NCBI GenBank assembly: GCA_024516035.1
Contig: CM044965.1
Coordinates: 26,134,141-26,198,140 of the forward strand
DNA length: 64,000 bases
Direction of reading: 5' to 3'
Source of the DNA: Bactericera cockerelli
Taxonomy: Eukaryota; Arthropoda; Insecta; Hemiptera; Triozidae
Positions 25,154 through 39,677 of the stretch are shown here, piece after piece; the stretch's first letter is position 1, and every line of letters begins with the position of its first letter. The notes beneath the pieces are model-generated. The model had not been told where the DNA came from. It searched no databases and saw nothing but the letters and a program-made list of their open reading frames with translations. The position numbers and the translations under genes were made by a program.

Positions 25154-26848
25154 ACAATAATAGTAAAACACTCCTGTATACTGCCCGATAAGACGTATAA
25201 ACGCTTTTATTCCACTGGCGTCATCACAAGAGTATAAGTAAATTAATGTAATAAAATTCGAAAAGTGAATGAGGCTCTTAGTTATGCTGCGCTACCTAAA
25301 AAAATTGTGAAGAGCCCTTGTGGTTCACTACAAATAAATCATAATTAACTTTTACATATGGAGCAGTTGAAATAATCAGCGCTACCTACAAAAATTATGA
25401 AGACACCTTGTGCTTATAGACCCCCAAGAACAATTTCAGGCTGAATCCGGGCCCGAGTTCAACTAGCCATCATCAGAGCATCAAGTATGTGTATTAGAGG
25501 AGCCCGGACCAGATTTCGTTCTGGCGAAAGTCTATTAGGATATGAAGTGTACTAAGACCGAGGCACAATATTGTAAATACTTATCGATATGTTATTTTTT
25601 TATATAAATTATGAAGAAGAAATGTTATGTTGTTTATTTTAAAGTCTAGTATTTTTAAGGCCTTGTGCTTCAGTACAAAGAAATCGTACTTAACTTTTAC
25701 TTATGGAGCAGTTGAAATAATCAAATTGATAAAATTAAAATTTGCGAGTAAAATTGAATATGTATTTGTGTAAAATTTACATTTTCCGTTATAAAAAAGT
25801 TATACAAAAATGCTAAAACACCTTATAAATAAATAATAGTTGAGATAAAAGTTAAAACACCTTAATAAAATTATCTTATAACCAAAAAAAAAATCATGAA
25901 AAAATTTCTTAAAAAATATTCCCTAAACCACATTAAAATAATTGAATAAAATAATATGAAGTACTTAAATAAAACTTGGAGGTTAAAAATATATTGCCAA
26001 ACGTATCAACAAAAATTTTGTGCAAAAATAAGGCTGATAAGAGATAAAATAGAGATTGAAATAGGTTGGGTTGGGTGGAAGAGATTGCCATAAGGAAATA
26101 ACCCCGCCCTTTACTTTCAACATATGTGTGTATATATTTATCAATTTCTTTCCTTTTTATTGTGTATATTTTTAATTTTTTATAATAAAAGTGTTTAATA
26201 ATAATAAAATAAATAAAGCCGAAAAAAGTACCCACTCTACAACACATTAACCCGTGAGTGGTGCGAAAAAAGTTAAAAGAGTGGTAAATAAGTACTTTAA
26301 AAAGCACTTAACTTCGGTTGGTCACATGTTGTCATCATCTTCCGCTGCAGGATGGGCGCATTGGTGGCAACGGAACATCTGCTTGAATGTATGTTCCCCA
26401 CACACTGTAGGAACATGAAATGCTAACATTCCTAAGGACCTTTCAACTCGGATGATTTCCGGACACTAATAATTAATTCCCCGTAATTTCATGATCGACA
26501 CATCAAAGAAAACAATATTCTAGAAAGCTAGACGAAAATCTGATTTGATTCTACCAGTTTAAACTGGTTTTAGGTGACAATCAATTCGAATGTTAGAAAA
26601 TTCTATACAACACACCACTCGCGGTTTAATAAATAAAATAAAAACGTACTGAATAAAAAAAATTAACCTACAGTAATTACTGCTAATTTTTTTCAAGAAA
26701 ATGGGAATGTTTAAAATTATTTTTCAAATTCAATCTTCTAAAGTCTATGATATAGACAGGTCAAGCTTTTAATCTTGTGACTATGAATTAGTCCAGATGA
26801 CAATGAATCCTAGTCTCATATTATGTATATAAAAATAAATAAATAATA
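25154..26848. other. AT-rich intergenic DNA
   Basis: No gene is recognised. The stretch 25430-25600 ('gaatccgggcccgagttcaa' on to 'atgaagtgtactaagac') has a higher GC content and may be the 3' end of a decayed retroelement. 26065-26200 is a copy of the dispersed 'gggttgggtggaagagattg' element. The rest is AT-rich. Confidence 0.5.
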
Positions 26849-27046
26849 ATAATATCACCTTATTGAAACTGTCCGATTAGGACTATTACAGTCCCATTAT
26901 TCCAGCAGTAAGCCCAAGACATTATTATGGCGTAAAAATCCCAAATGGGAGGATAACTTGTCATGTCCCGGATGGGTTTCGAACCCACGACCTCTCGAAT
27001 CTTTGGATTCACAGAGTGCCGCCTTTAACACTGAGCTACCGGGACA
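26849..27046 (-). mobile_element. S2 SINE
   Basis: Head 27046-26960 (acceptor stem 'tgtcccgg', B-box 'gggttcgaaaccc') and the S2 tail. Close to 5224-5433. Confidence 0.85.
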
Positions 27047-27102
27047 TAAAAAAAATGTCATCCTATAAGGCGCTTTACTTGTGTTTCAAGATTCCGCTAG
27101 TT

Positions 27103-27294
27103 TTATATTAGGTGGAACATTTTGATGAGGACAAGGTATTTAAACAGGGCCTGGACACTGTCCACGCTATCATCAAGGGTAGGTGGGTGGGGAAGGGTGG
27201 CGCGAATATGATCGTGACGTCGGCATATCAGGATATGGTTGACGGATAGAAGGTCTCCACATCGACAGATTGGTCGTTCAGATCTTGTGAACAA
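27103..27294 (-). pseudogene. C-terminal fragment of a jockey/CR1-like LINE
   Basis: About 60 codons containing ICRCGDLLSVNHILICRR. The C-x-C-x7-H-x3-C spacing and the following arginine and proline-rich end are usual for the ORF2 C-terminus of such LINEs. No RT is left. Confidence 0.5.
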
Positions 27295-27516
27295 ATAGTT
27301 ATGGGGGGCAAGGACTTGGGTTGTTATAGACGACCTCTCTTTAAATAAATGTTCATAAATAAAAAAAATAGTTATGGGTTATCCGAGTAAGTCCTATTCC
27401 TATACGGGTAAGTTGAACAGAGGGGAATAAGTTGAACAGAGGGTTTCGTTAAAAAATACTTCTTTTGAATATTAAGGTCTGCACTGCTACTTTGTTAGAC
27501 CTTTGTTGTTTGTTTT

Positions 27517-27772
27517 GTTTTTTTTTTTAAAAAAAAAGATGAGTGTTTCACTGCTTTTTTTATTTCGTAGCAATGAAACAGGAGCTACTGTAGACGCTTG
27601 TGGTCTATGTTGTAGCCGCCTGCCCATCCCATAGTATGCCTCCCCTCTAATGGGCAAGAAGTGACACAATACTTCCCCTTTAGGTGCTGGGTCAACACGA
27701 GCACACCGGAAGGTATCCCTTACTAATAACTGTAACCAAATTTTGAATACAAATTTTAGTCGGCGCGTAAAC
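27517..27772 (-). mobile_element. S3 SINE lacking the tRNA head
   Basis: Poly-T at the left, then the S3 body to 'acaaattttagtcggcgcg'; the tRNA part is missing. Confidence 0.8.
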
Positions 27773-28053
27773 ACATGTAGCTAAGTCACTAACTTTTGAT
27801 TCAACCAACGAACGCTCTCTACTATGCCTTTAGAACAAAAGAAACTGCCACTACAATAGCGTAATGGGACTCCCCGTCTCGATCCAACAGTCTACATTAA
27901 GCACTACTATACTATACATTCTTATGGAGTTCTTTAAAAAATAATTAAATTAAAAAAATCTACGTCTTGGTATAAAGTAATATTTTGATTTGTTGGGAAG
28001 TTGTTTACTCTTGGATGTAGGTACCGAAGCATTGAGGTTCTTATGGCAGATAT

Positions 28054-28150
28054 GGTTTACTTCTTCAGATATGGTTTACTTCTTCAGATATGGTTTACTT
28101 CTTCAGATAGGATTTACTTCTTCAGATATGGTTTACTTCTTCAGATAGGA
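28054..28150 (-). repeat. 18-19 bp array at the RMDN1 stop codon
   Basis: Five copies of 'tatggtttacttcttcaga'. Read on the - strand each is CTGAAGAAGTAA plus a few bases, which is the last three sense codons (LKK) and the stop of RMDN1. The end of the coding sequence has been repeated into the 3' UTR. Confidence 0.85.
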
Positions 28151-28189
28151 TTTAGCCTTCTCCAACAGCTTGGTTGCTTCTTGCACCGC
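28133..28189 (-). CDS. RMDN1: RMDN1 last exon
   Basis: Acceptor TGTGCAG; AVQEATKLLEKAKSYLKK then TAA (28135-28133). Confidence 0.85.
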   Translation of the reverse strand, partial: AVQEATKLLEKAKSYLKK

Positions 28190-31100
28190 CTGCACACAAC
28201 AGAAATAGAAATATTATTATTAATTTAATTATTTATTTATTAAAAGGACATAATTATGTACATACAAGTAATTATTAAAATTAAAATACAAAATCTGGAA
28301 CAATATAAACAAGAAAAGAAAAAATAAACAACATAATAATAATAATTATTAGAATTATATTTAATTTAAGATTTTCTCTCACCTATAATTATAATAATAA
28401 TAATACTCTTTAGTGGAAGGTAACCACTAGGCGAGGTGAGTGCTCAAAGCATCTTCTACCACCTAACCCTCAGAGTCTTATCATTATGTTGTCACAAACT
28501 CAAATTAATGAGGAAAAATTCATGCACTGGGTGGGATTCGAACCAACGCAACGGATCCCCACGCTACTTGTATAAGCAGACTAGCGCGTTAACCACTTGA
28601 CTACCTACCAGTGCACTTGACAACCCTATTACATGAAGTAACTAAAATCGTCTCTGTACGCCAGCCTTAATTTAAGATTTTCTCTTACCTACTCGACCTA
28701 TAGTTGTTTCTAAATCATCATCATCATCATCATCATCATAGGGTGGCATCATCATGAACGTCGGTAGCTAGACAGTGGAGGAATGACTCAGCAATTTTAC
28801 CACTGTCTGTACAAGGAGGCTAATATTTGACAAGGGACCCCAGAACCAAGCCAATGCTGGTTTACTCCCTGTTTATAGACCCCCAGCCAGACTGCTGGTC
28901 CACTCCCTGTGTATAGTCCCCAGCCAGACTGCTGGTCTACTCCCTGTGTATAGTTACCAGCCAGACTGCTGGTCTACTCCTTGTTTATAGTCCCCCAGCC
29001 AGACGGCTGGTCTCCTTACTGTATATAGTCCCCCAGCCAGACTGCTGGTCTATTCCCTGTGTATAGTCCTCCAGTCAGACTGCTGGTCTACTCCCTGTGT
29101 ATAGTCCCCCAGCCAGACTGTTGGTCTATTCCCTGTGTATAGTCCCCCAGCCAGACTGCTGGTCTCCTCACTGTTAATAAGACTTGTCAAAAAGTGAAGC
29201 TCAATAATTACCAGTTGGTCTTTGTCCTGTTTGACTGGATAGTTGGTGGTCATCTCCAGATAGTAGGCTGCCTGTTCATAGTTCTCTAGCCGCATGTAGG
29301 TTTTACCCAGCATCAGCACATTTTGGCTGAAATAATAATTTTAATTTATACTCTTATATTAAAATAAAACAAATTAATAATAGTAACTCTCTTTAGTGGA
29401 AGATAACCACCAGCAAGGTTAATGCTCAAAGCATTTTCTACCACCTAACCCTAAGAGTCTTATTATTATGTGGTTACATGCTCAAATTCATGAGGCAAAA
29501 TTCATGCACTGGGTGGGATTCGAACCAACGGATCCCTACGCTACCTGGATAACCATACTAGCGTGTTAACCACTTGACTACCAGTGCACGTTCGTTAACC
29601 ACTTGACGTTACCACAAATTAACTGGATTGTGGTCTGTGTTGTAGCCTGCCCATCCCGTAGTATGCCTCTCGTCGGATGGGAGAGAAGAGACACAATACT
29701 TCCCATTTTAGTAAAGAAATACCTTTTCTCTGTACCTGTATATAAAAAATTGTAAATAAAGTTTGATCAACATTGTTGAATAAGTAACTAAGTGAGTACC
29801 TGTAGAAGAGGGGATGCTGTTTCTCGGCCTCAAGGAAGTACTTGAGGGCCTCCTCATAGCTGGAGGTGGGCAGAGTGTCGAAGATAGCATTGGCGATCTT
29901 CCGCTGGTACCAGGGCATGTCCGTGATCTCGAAGCACCTGGCGGTAAACACGAGTGAATTGTCTAGCTTATACTATAGTTTTATAGTGGCGATAATAAAA
30001 AAATAATAATAATAAAAAGAAGGAAAATAGAAAAAAAATAAAGAAATCCAGTAATAAAGTAGATAAGAGCATCTCTACCTCATAAGGGGCCCCGAAGTAA
30101 TGAGAAATCGGTTCCGGGGCAAAATTGAAACAAACAATCCTCTGGGGGTTTTTCAGAGGGTAGAAAACCCTTTCACAGGCTCCTAAATTTTCAAACCACG
30201 CCTGTGTTTGAGCACGCAAATTTTTCCCTCCATTAAAAAAAAAACGAGTGAATTAATTTTAGTTACATCCCAGAATTTCTTAGCGTCGGTTTTCCCTATT
30301 TTACACAGTACGCAATCCGTGACTTAGCGCCACAGAGATATTAAAAAAACCTCTATAACTTCCGCCCCTAGTGTTGCTCCTCGAGAGGTAAAGCAATGTG
30401 TGGGAGCGTTGATATTAAACTCACCACATTCCCAGCATGTACAGGGTGGTAGAATCATCCGGCTTCAACTCGATTGCTTTCTGAAAGTGAAAAATATATT
30501 TTTTATATACATGTATAGTTGTATAGTTATATACGGACAAATTATCTTTTTCTATCTAATATAATGTAGGTCCCCTAACTATAAAAATATACTAAATAAA
30601 AAACATTAATCTTAAAAATTGTTACGATCGAAAATTAATATTCAAAAAATATTTAGGGAACATCAGAGCCGACAAAAAAATGTATTCAAAATTTAATTAC
30701 AGTTGTTTGTAAGGGATACCTTCCGGTGCGCTCGTGTTGAACCAGCACCTAAATGAGAAGTATTGTGTCACTTTTCGCCCATCAGAGGGGAGGCATACTC
30801 CGGGATGGGCAAGCTAAAATACATATTACAGGCAATAAAAAAGGCTGTGAAACACTCATCCTTTTAAAAAAAAAATTGAAACATCTCTAATTATTGGTAA
30901 TTATCGTAAAACAGACATGCAAAAAATGAAAGCCAAATCGTCCTAAGTATACCGAAGTTAAAAAAGAACCTCACTGCGTTCGATCAAAAGGGCTGTGGAA
31001 CACACATAAAAAGAGAGAAAAATGGCCCTACATTCATGTGGTGTTTAATAGTCTCCAACTGTTGAATCTTTTTTTGGCAATGAATGCCAAAGGAAGAGAT

Positions 31101-32842
31101 TGCCAAAGGCAATAATCCTGCCCTTTAGTTAGGACATATATTATGTATATATTTATTTTTTCTTCTCTTATAATGTATTTTAATTTGTAATTATTTGTGT
31201 TGTAATATGTCCAATTCATAAAGTGTAAATAAATAAAAATAAATAAATCCTCACCTTGGTCCCCTCGACCGTTCCCTTCTCGTTGAGAACCCGATTAGGA
31301 CTTGTGAATGGTGTAGTGGCTCTCAAACTATGGCAACGCGTTATATACGAAAGAAAAGACTTACATTCATGTGGTGTTTAATAGTCTCCAACTGTTGAAT
31401 CCTCGCCTTGGTCCCCTCGAACGTTGCCTTCTCGTTGAGAACCACTGCGAGCCACTTGTGAATGGCGTAGTGGTTCTCAAACTATGGCGACGCGTTATAC
31501 ACGATAGAAAAAAAAGGACTTACATTCATGTGGTGTTTAATCGTCTCCAACTGTTGAATCCTCGCCTTGGTCCCCTCGAACGTTGCCTTCTCGTTGAGAA
31601 CCACTGCGAGCCACTTGTGAATGGCGTAGTGGTTCTCAAACTTCGGCAACGCGTTGTACACGAGAAAGTAGGCCGAGAGAATCAGGTCCTTCTTTTCTTT
31701 GTCCGAGAGAGAGGCCGAGTGAGTGGCTAGGTTGTACTGGACGCGTACGATACGCCACACGATTTCCACGTCTTCTTTGAACTGTGGGATGAATTTTTTT
31801 TTTTTTTCCATTTATTTATTACAATTATGATATATTACAGTCTTTATAATGATTTAATGGTACCCTTTCTCAAAGATAAAAAAAAACTGTGTTGAGAAAG
31901 GGGTAATTAAGGGAATGATGAGATAAGATAAGATACCGACCTAAATAGTTTGATCAATAAGACGGCGTACTTGTAACCTGGAGGTCGGTGGTTCAAGTAC
32001 TGGTTTTAGCGTAGATATTTGATAAAGCGAGTTTCAGTGGTTCTGATATCACGAACGTGATTAACACAATAACTTTTCAGATAAGATAAGATAAGACGAG
32101 ATGAGTAAAGATAATTTATATTATAAGATATACCTATTGTAAAAAAAAAAAAAAAATCACAGTGAAGGGGAATCACAAAACTTGTGCAGAGGCTTTGTGC
32201 TTCACCATAAATAAATCATACTTTAACTTAATTTATTATTATTTTGAAACTCTTTATCAGTGAACATATATACAAGCATATCCCCCCAAAAACACCACTT
32301 CGTGGTTACAATAAAAGGAAGAACCCCACTCAGTAGAATGAGTATAATTATCTAAAAATAAATGATATCAAATTGAGAACACCTTTACCTCCTCTGTTTC
32401 TATTTCTCTGCACTCCTCTCTGAATTTATTCCTCTTATGTTTATCTTTCTTTTTCCTTTCTAGGGGTCATCCCAAACTTGATTTATTTTTAAATTTACTT
32501 GTTGAACGGGCAATAAAAACTGGTGGTCGGAGTATGATTTTTCTGAACTTGTTTGATTTGAATCGAGAAAATTACACCGCGACCGCCTGTGAACTGTTCA
32601 CAGAACTACTAGTTAAAAAAAAAGTGCATGCTTCGACCCACCTCAGAGCTCTCCAGCATTTTGAGAACCTCCTCAAACTGTTGTTCCTCAAACAGATCAT
32701 CCGTTTTCTTCAGAAACTCCTCCGAGACTTTGCTCGTGGGCTTGGCGTCTGCATCACTACTCATTTTTGTCTTGTACGAAAATAAACCCGCCACAAAAAT
32801 AACAGAAAAGGTTTGGCTGACGGAACCGCTTGATATGGCTTT
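28133..32842 (-). CDS. RMDN1: Regulator of microtubule dynamics protein 1-like (6 exons)
   Basis: RMDN proteins are TPR-like and associate with microtubules, spindle poles and, for some members, mitochondria/ER contacts. Exons on the - strand: 32642-32842, 31524-31781, 30425-30480, 29800-29937, 29212-29326, 28133-28189. All phases agree. Diagnostic pieces are VEIVWRIVR, HYAIHKWLAVVLNEKATFEG, LYMLGM plus WCFEITDMPWYQRKIANAIF, and LMLGKTYMRL. The first exon shown has an acceptor (CAG at 32845-32843) and a hydrophobic run TFSVIFVAGLFSY, so an upstream exon with the start codon probably exists but was not found. An internal ATG at 32764 is an alternative start. Confidence 0.92.
28391..28616 (-). 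mobile_element. S1 SINE in RMDN1 intron
   Basis: A full S1 copy in reverse with small insertions in the head ('aacgcaacgg'). Confidence 0.85.
28848..29172 (+). repeat. 38-bp minisatellite in RMDN1 intron
   Basis: About nine copies of 'ctccctgtgtatagtccccc' plus 'agccagactgctggtcta'. Each unit contains a small palindrome (CCAGC-agactgctgg). It lies just 3' of the exon 6-type donor at 29211. Confidence 0.92.
29212..29326 (-). CDS. RMDN1: RMDN1 exon (LMLGKTY)
   Basis: Acceptor ATTTCAG, donor GTAATT; encodes QNVLMLGKTYMRLENYEQAA to KQDKDQL. Confidence 0.92.
29386..29589 (-). mobile_element. S1 SINE in RMDN1 intron
   Basis: A full-length S1 copy in reverse; a truncated S3 piece follows at 29615-29710. 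Confidence 0.82.
29800..29937 (-). CDS. RMDN1: RMDN1 exon (MPWYQRK)
   Basis: Acceptor CGCCAG, donor GTACTC; encodes CFEITDMPWYQRKIANAIFD to EKQHPLFY, the most conserved part of the family. Confidence 0.95.
30425..30480 (-). CDS. RMDN1: RMDN1 exon (KAIELKPDD)
   Basis: A 56-nt exon between CTTTCAG and GTGAGT encoding KAIELKPDDSTTLYMLGM. Too short to stand out as an ORF. Confidence 0.9.
30660..30870 (+). mobile_element. S3 SINE, 5' truncated
   Basis: Begins at 'gagccgacaaaaaaatgtat' and runs to 'gtgaaacactcatcctttt' plus A-rich DNA; the tRNA head is absent. Confidence 0.78.
31031..31523 (-). repeat. Two extra copies of the 3' part of RMDN1 exon 3 with donor
   Basis: The 149-bp unit spans about 130 nt of exon and the donor. 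Donor positions are 31523 (true), 31374 and 31031. The third copy is split by an insertion of about 175 bp (31070-31247) of the dispersed 'gaagagattgcc' element. The copies differ from the exon mostly by a few substitutions, one of which makes a stop. Confidence 0.88.
31524..31781 (-). CDS. RMDN1: RMDN1 exon (VEIVWRIVR)
   Basis: Acceptor CCCACAG, donor GTAAGT; 86 codons, phase 0. Confidence 0.94.
31934..32073 (+). mobile_element. S4 SINE
   Basis: Head 'accgacctaaatagtttgat' with loop 'cttgtaa'. Flanked by GATAA-rich simple sequence at both ends (31920-31933 and 32080-32095), which may hold the target duplication. Confidence 0.78.
32642..32842 (-). CDS. RMDN1: RMDN1 first recognisable exon
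   Basis: 67 codons: a hydrophobic membrane-like segment (TFSVIFVAGLFSY), then SEEFLKKTDDLFEEQQFEEV, as in the family. Donor GTGGGT. Confidence 0.82.
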
Positions 32843-35064
<2,222 letters not shown>

Positions 35065-36296
35065 AACAATAGTCATAAGTATAATTTTTAATAATTGAGA
35101 GTACAAATTAAATTTAATAATTGTACAGTAAAAAAGTGTACATTATAGGTGAAATAATATTTATCTCAGTTAAATTTAAGTAAAATTAATCTTTGACAAA
35201 TGAATCTCAATATTGACAAGTGACTGCCATTGATTGATTGTTACTTTGACTATGCTCAAGCTGGAAATTCATGGTAAGTCAAAGTGAATCAAGGAAATTA
35301 ATATGCTTCCTTACACTCATTATTTTAACAAACTGAAAATTGGCCAACAATAAATAATGAATGTTTTGAAAATGGTAATAAATTGATTAATTCACTGTCA
35401 TTAAATTTTATTTTCTAGTCTCTGTATTTTCAATTATTAAAAAGTATACTTGTGCTCAAAATAAATCATTAAAATTCTTAAATTTACTTGATATGTACTT
35501 ATTCTAAGGGAAGGTCCAGCAAATTCTCAAATTCACTTATTCTAAGGTTAGGTCCAGCAGTGTTAACACATAAAATTTGGCTATGTGTGAGAAAACCTTG
35601 GGTGGGAGAAGAATTGAGAGGAATTTTCAAGACCAGTGATCCCATCCACAAAATGTCCTCCACTGTAAGTTGATCTTTAAAATAGCACTTGAGGTGTTGG
35701 ACCAACCCTTGAAATAAGTCCTCCATAAACATGAACACTGTTAATTAGGTAGGTACATATCTGCTTTTGTTAATCCACAAACCTTTATTAGCTTTTCTCT
35801 TGTCTCATTGCTATGAGGTCTGGAATCTTTCATTTTATTTTTAAATTCTATCCTAAAATGATCTTATGAAAGAATAACATTTTACTACCTTGATCAAGTT
35901 TTATTTTAATAATTTGTTTGTAAATATCAATGTACTTGTATATATCCTTAAAAATAATACTTGATCAAATTTGTTAAATAGAAACACTGCCCCATGTTAT
36001 TAGATTGTTTTTGTATTTCTGTGTTGCATGGTTTAAATTTTAAACCTAGATTGCTGGTATTGTTTCCTGTGTACATTAGTAATTGATTTCTTTCATAAAA
36101 AAGTGAAGATATTTTTTCATATCAAAATGAGACATTAGATATGTACTGTACATATCTGAGAGGGAGGGAGGGAGGGTAACTAGAAATATACATTAATTTG
36201 ATTAATTACCTTTTATAATACCCAACACAGAAAAATCAACTTCCGTTAGCTAACCCAAACACAGAACTTATCACTTGGTTTTTAGACTAGACACAG
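35065..36296 (+). other. 3' flank of the DYRK gene
   Basis: AT-rich DNA with no second gene. A possible 3' UTR. No clear poly-A tract or target duplication from a retrocopy remains. A two-fold partial repeat ('ggtccagcaaattctcaaat' / 'ggtccagcagtgttaac') is at 35512-35570. Confidence 0.5.
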
Positions 36297-36517
36297 TGTA
36301 GGGGGTAGTGAGTTGGAATGAGAAGGCACTGTTTAGATTGATTTAGAAATATATTTGTATACAGATTTTAGTTTCAGTTTAAGATTAAATGATAACAATT
36401 TGGTTTGGGTACTCATTACAATGTAGATAAATGTGAAAGTGAGAAGTTCATTTAACAAACATGAAAAGATAATAGTACTGCACTTAGTATGACACGGCGA
36501 TCACGGCGCACGCTACA
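36297..36517 (-). repeat. 3' LTR of the gypsy element
   Basis: Ends TGTA...TACA. Same length and near-identical sequence to 41358-41578. Confidence 0.95.
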
Positions 36518-36535
36518 CACTCCCCTGCCAGTGAT
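36518..36535 (-). promoter_or_regulatory. Polypurine tract
   Basis: On the - strand 'tggcaggggagtg' lies directly inside the 3' LTR, in the position used to prime plus-strand DNA. Confidence 0.7.
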
Positions 36536-36611
36536 GTAATCACGATTCATCGGTGTGGGGATTAGTTCTGGAATCTCTTGGGGAAGTGGACTCTGCGGCC
36601 GGATCGTGTCG

Positions 36612-39600
36612 TTATACTGGTTGGTTGAAGCGGGGGCTGCGGCTGGTGCAATCTGCCTGGTGCTGTGGTGGGTCGGCAGTGTCGGTCATGGTGTAGGCTG
36701 GCTTCAGTCGATCAATGGTGACTGTGGTGTATTTTCCATTGATGTCAATCACGAACGTTCGGGAACTTCTCCTGACGACTGGGTAAGGTCCGTCGTATGG
36801 CATCTGGAGGCAGCGTTTGGAAAACTCTCGGCGGATGAAAACTTGGTCTGCGGTGTAGAGGTCCTTGAATATGAAGTGGGACTTGTCACCGTGCTGTGTT
36901 CCGCTGACTGGTTGGAGCTGGCGCATGTGGCTGCGAAGATCTTTGACGAACTCTGTTGTGGGGTCTGGATCATCTGTCTTGGATGTGAGGAACTCGCCGG
37001 GAAGTCTGAGTGGTTCACCGTAGACGAGTTCTGCGCTGGATGCCTTGAGATCGTCTCGCCATGCTGCTCGGATTCCAAGTAGGACAGTAGGGAGGATGTC
37101 TGTCCAGCGGTCGTTGTGGTGGCATTTGATTGCGGCCTTAAGCTGTCTGTGGAGTCGCTCGACCATTCCATTGGCTGCAGGATGATATGCCGTGGTGCGG
37201 AGGTGCTGTGAGCCGGTGAGTGTGCTGAGCTCTTTGAACAGGTTGGACTCGAACTGTCTGCCTTGGTCGGTGGTGATGCGGAGTGGAGTGCCGAACCGTG
37301 CGATCCAGTGAGTGTAGAATGCCTTGGCGACGGTGGAGGCTTCTTGGTCTGGGAGCGGGATCACTTCTGGCCATCGTGTGAAACGATCAACCATAGTGAG
37401 ACAGTACCGGAATCCGTCTGAGTGTGGCATGATGATGAGGTCCATGTGCACATGTTCGAATCTCTGCGTTGGTGGAGAGAAGGAACCGAGTGGGGCCTTG
37501 ACGTGGCGAGTGACCTTGGATCGTTGGCAATCAGTGCAGGCTTGGGTCCAGTTGCGGCAGTCCTTGGAAATGAAGGGCCAAACGAATCTCTGCTGTGCGA
37601 GTTTGACTGTAGTGTTAGTGCCGGGGTGCGATAGCTGGTGTACCATGTTGAACACAGTGCGCCGGAAAGGTCGGGTGATGTAGGGCCTTGCAGTTGGTGT
37701 GGACACATCACAGTAGAGCTTGACACCGGAACCGGGGATCTCTAGTAGTTTGAGTTGAAGTGTGGAGTCGGTTCTTTTGAGTGCTGCTTGTAGTTCGACA
37801 TCAGTTTTCTGTGAGGCTGCTAGGGACTTGTAGTCGAGAGTCGCATGGATGAGCTCTATCCTTGACAGGGCATCAGCTACGACGTTTTGATCGCCTGGGA
37901 CGTACTGGATGTCGGTGGTGTACTGTGAGATAAGGTCTAGGTGGCGGAACTGGCGAGGCGAGCATTTGTCTGGCTTTTGGCAGAAAGCGAAGGTGAGCGG
38001 CTTGTGGTCCGTGAAGATGGTGAATTGGCGTCCTTCTACCATGTGTCGGAAGTTTTTGACAGCAAGATAGATGGCGAGGAGCTCACGGTCATAGGCACCG
38101 TACTTCTGCTCGGCACTGGAAAGTTTCTTGGAGAAGAAACCGAGTGGCTGCCATTCACTGTTGACCAGTTGTTGAAGTGTTGCGCCTACTGCGGTGTCAG
38201 AGGCGTCCGTGACAAGCGAGAGTGGGGCATTATCGAGAGGGTGAGCGAGGAGGGTGGCTGCTGCGAGTCGCTCTTTGCACTGATCGAATGATTTGATTGC
38301 TTCGGGCGTCCATTGAATCTCTGCCTTGCCTTTGATGTTGTCAGTCAGGAGATCGTTGACTGGTGCGAAGGTGTGGGATGCTCTGGGTATGAAGCGGCGG
38401 TAGAAGTTGAGCATCCCCATGAATTGTCGTACGCCTTTGGCTGTAGTTGGTCGCGGGAACTGCAGGATATCCTTGACTCTGTCGGGAAGCGGGCTTGTCC
38501 CATCCTTGGAAATGAAGTATCCTAGGAATCGGACTTGTTCCTGGCCAAACACACATTTGCTGGGATTCAGGACAAGAGAGTGGTCTTGGAATCGCTTGAA
38601 GATGATTGAGAGGTGTGCCAGGTGTTCTTCCTCTGAGTTGGAAGCTACGAGGACATCGTCGATGTAGGGAAAACAGAAGTCTAAGCCTCGAAGAACTTCA
38701 TCCATGAAGCGTTGGAATGTCTGGTCTGCGTTGCATAGGCCAAATGACATGTAGGGGAACTCAAACAGGCCAAATGGGGTGGTGATTGCAGTCTTGCAGA
38801 TGTCTTCCTCGGCTACTGGGATCTGATTGTAGGCTCGGACGAGGTCTAGTGTGGTGAAGATTGTTTTGCCTTGGAGAATGTGGGCGAAGTCTTGTATATG
38901 TCTCACCGGATACTGATCTGGAATGGTGCGGGCGTTGAGTCCTCGATAGTCTCCGCAGGGTCGCCAGGTGTCGGCTTGCGGCTTCTCGACCATGTGGAGG
39001 GGTGCAGACCATGGACTGTTGGAAGGTCGAGCAATGCCTAGTTGTAACATTGCGTCGAACTCCTTCTTGGCGGCCTTGAGCTTGGCTGGTGCGAGACGCC
39101 TTGGTTTGCTGGCAACTGGAGGACCGGGAGTTGTCTCAATGAAGTGCTTAGTGTTGTGACGGATGATGCCTGGAGTACCATCGGGGCGTGTGATGTCCTT
39201 GAACTGCTGGAGGAGCTGGTGATACGGAGAGGCTTTGGAGACTGTCTTGACTGACGGGATATTGGATTCAGCAACATGTCCTTGGGCAGTGAGGTGAGTG
39301 GTCCCATCAAGTAGTCTGTGGTTCCGTAGGTCCACTAGCAAATTAAAATGGTGGAGGAAATCTGCGCCGATGATTGGCTTCGAAACATCTGCTACTACGA
39401 ACCGCCAGGTGAAGTCGCGCCGGAGTCCAAAGTTCAGTGACAAGGTGATGGTGCCGTAGGTGTTGATGTCCGTGGAATTGGCTGCGGACAGGATGTAGTC
39501 GGTCTTCTCACGTCTACCAGGTGCTGCAGAACGTGGGAAAACGCATAAGTCGGCGCCAGTGTCAATGAGGAACTGCAACTTGGTTGAATGCTCTGTGACG

Positions 39601-39677
39601 AAGAGACGGCGGGGCGTAGGACTCGACTGAGAAGCCGTCATGATCAGCGGTCCGTGGCGTTTCCCTGAAACTTGCAT
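36612..39677 (-). CDS. pol: Gypsy pol polyprotein
   Basis: 1021 aa from ATG 39677, open throughout. Order: aspartic protease (DTGAD, about 39-43), reverse transcriptase ([17 protein letters not shown] near 340), RNase H ([22 protein letters not shown]), then integrase with an HHCC zinc-binding part (HQLSHPG ... CTDCQRSK), the DDE core ([17 protein letters not shown] near 830) and a GPF/Y-like end (YDGPYPV). It overlaps the end of gag by 34 nt in the -1 frame, so pol is likely made by -1 frameshifting. No disabling change is seen. Confidence 0.95.
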   Translation of the reverse strand: MQVSGKRHGPLIMTASQSSPTPRRLFVTEHSTKLQFLIDTGADLCVFPRSAAPGRREKTDYILSAANSTDINTYGTITLSLNFGLRRDFTWRFVVADVSKPIIGADFLHHFNLLVDLRNHRLLDGTTHLTAQGHVAESNIPSVKTVSKASPYHQLLQQFKDITRPDGTPGIIRHNTKHFIETTPGPPVASKPRRLAPAKLKAAKKEFDAMLQLGIARPSNSPWSAPLHMVEKPQADTWRPCGDYRGLNARTIPDQYPVRHIQDFAHILQGKTIFTTLDLVRAYNQIPVAEEDICKTAITTPFGLFEFPYMSFGLCNADQTFQRFMDEVLRGLDFCFPYIDDVLVASNSEEEHLAHLSIIFKRFQDHSLVLNPSKCVFGQEQVRFLGYFISKDGTSPLPDRVKDILQFPRPTTAKGVRQFMGMLNFYRRFIPRASHTFAPVNDLLTDNIKGKAEIQWTPEAIKSFDQCKERLAAATLLAHPLDNAPLSLVTDASDTAVGATLQQLVNSEWQPLGFFSKKLSSAEQKYGAYDRELLAIYLAVKNFRHMVEGRQFTIFTDHKPLTFAFCQKPDKCSPRQFRHLDLISQYTTDIQYVPGDQNVVADALSRIELIHATLDYKSLAASQKTDVELQAALKRTDSTLQLKLLEIPGSGVKLYCDVSTPTARPYITRPFRRTVFNMVHQLSHPGTNTTVKLAQQRFVWPFISKDCRNWTQACTDCQRSKVTRHVKAPLGSFSPPTQRFEHVHMDLIIMPHSDGFRYCLTMVDRFTRWPEVIPLPDQEASTVAKAFYTHWIARFGTPLRITTDQGRQFESNLFKELSTLTGSQHLRTTAYHPAANGMVERLHRQLKAAIKCHHNDRWTDILPTVLLGIRAAWRDDLKASSAELVYGEPLRLPGEFLTSKTDDPDPTTEFVKDLRSHMRQLQPVSGTQHGDKSHFIFKDLYTADQVFIRREFSKRCLQMPYDGPYPVVRRSSRTFVIDINGKYTTVTIDRLKPAYTMTDTADPPQHQADCTSRSPRFNQPV

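Noticed and set aside
31371..31730. Frame on the + strand over RMDN1 exon 3
   Set aside because: Antisense shadow of the duplicated exon.
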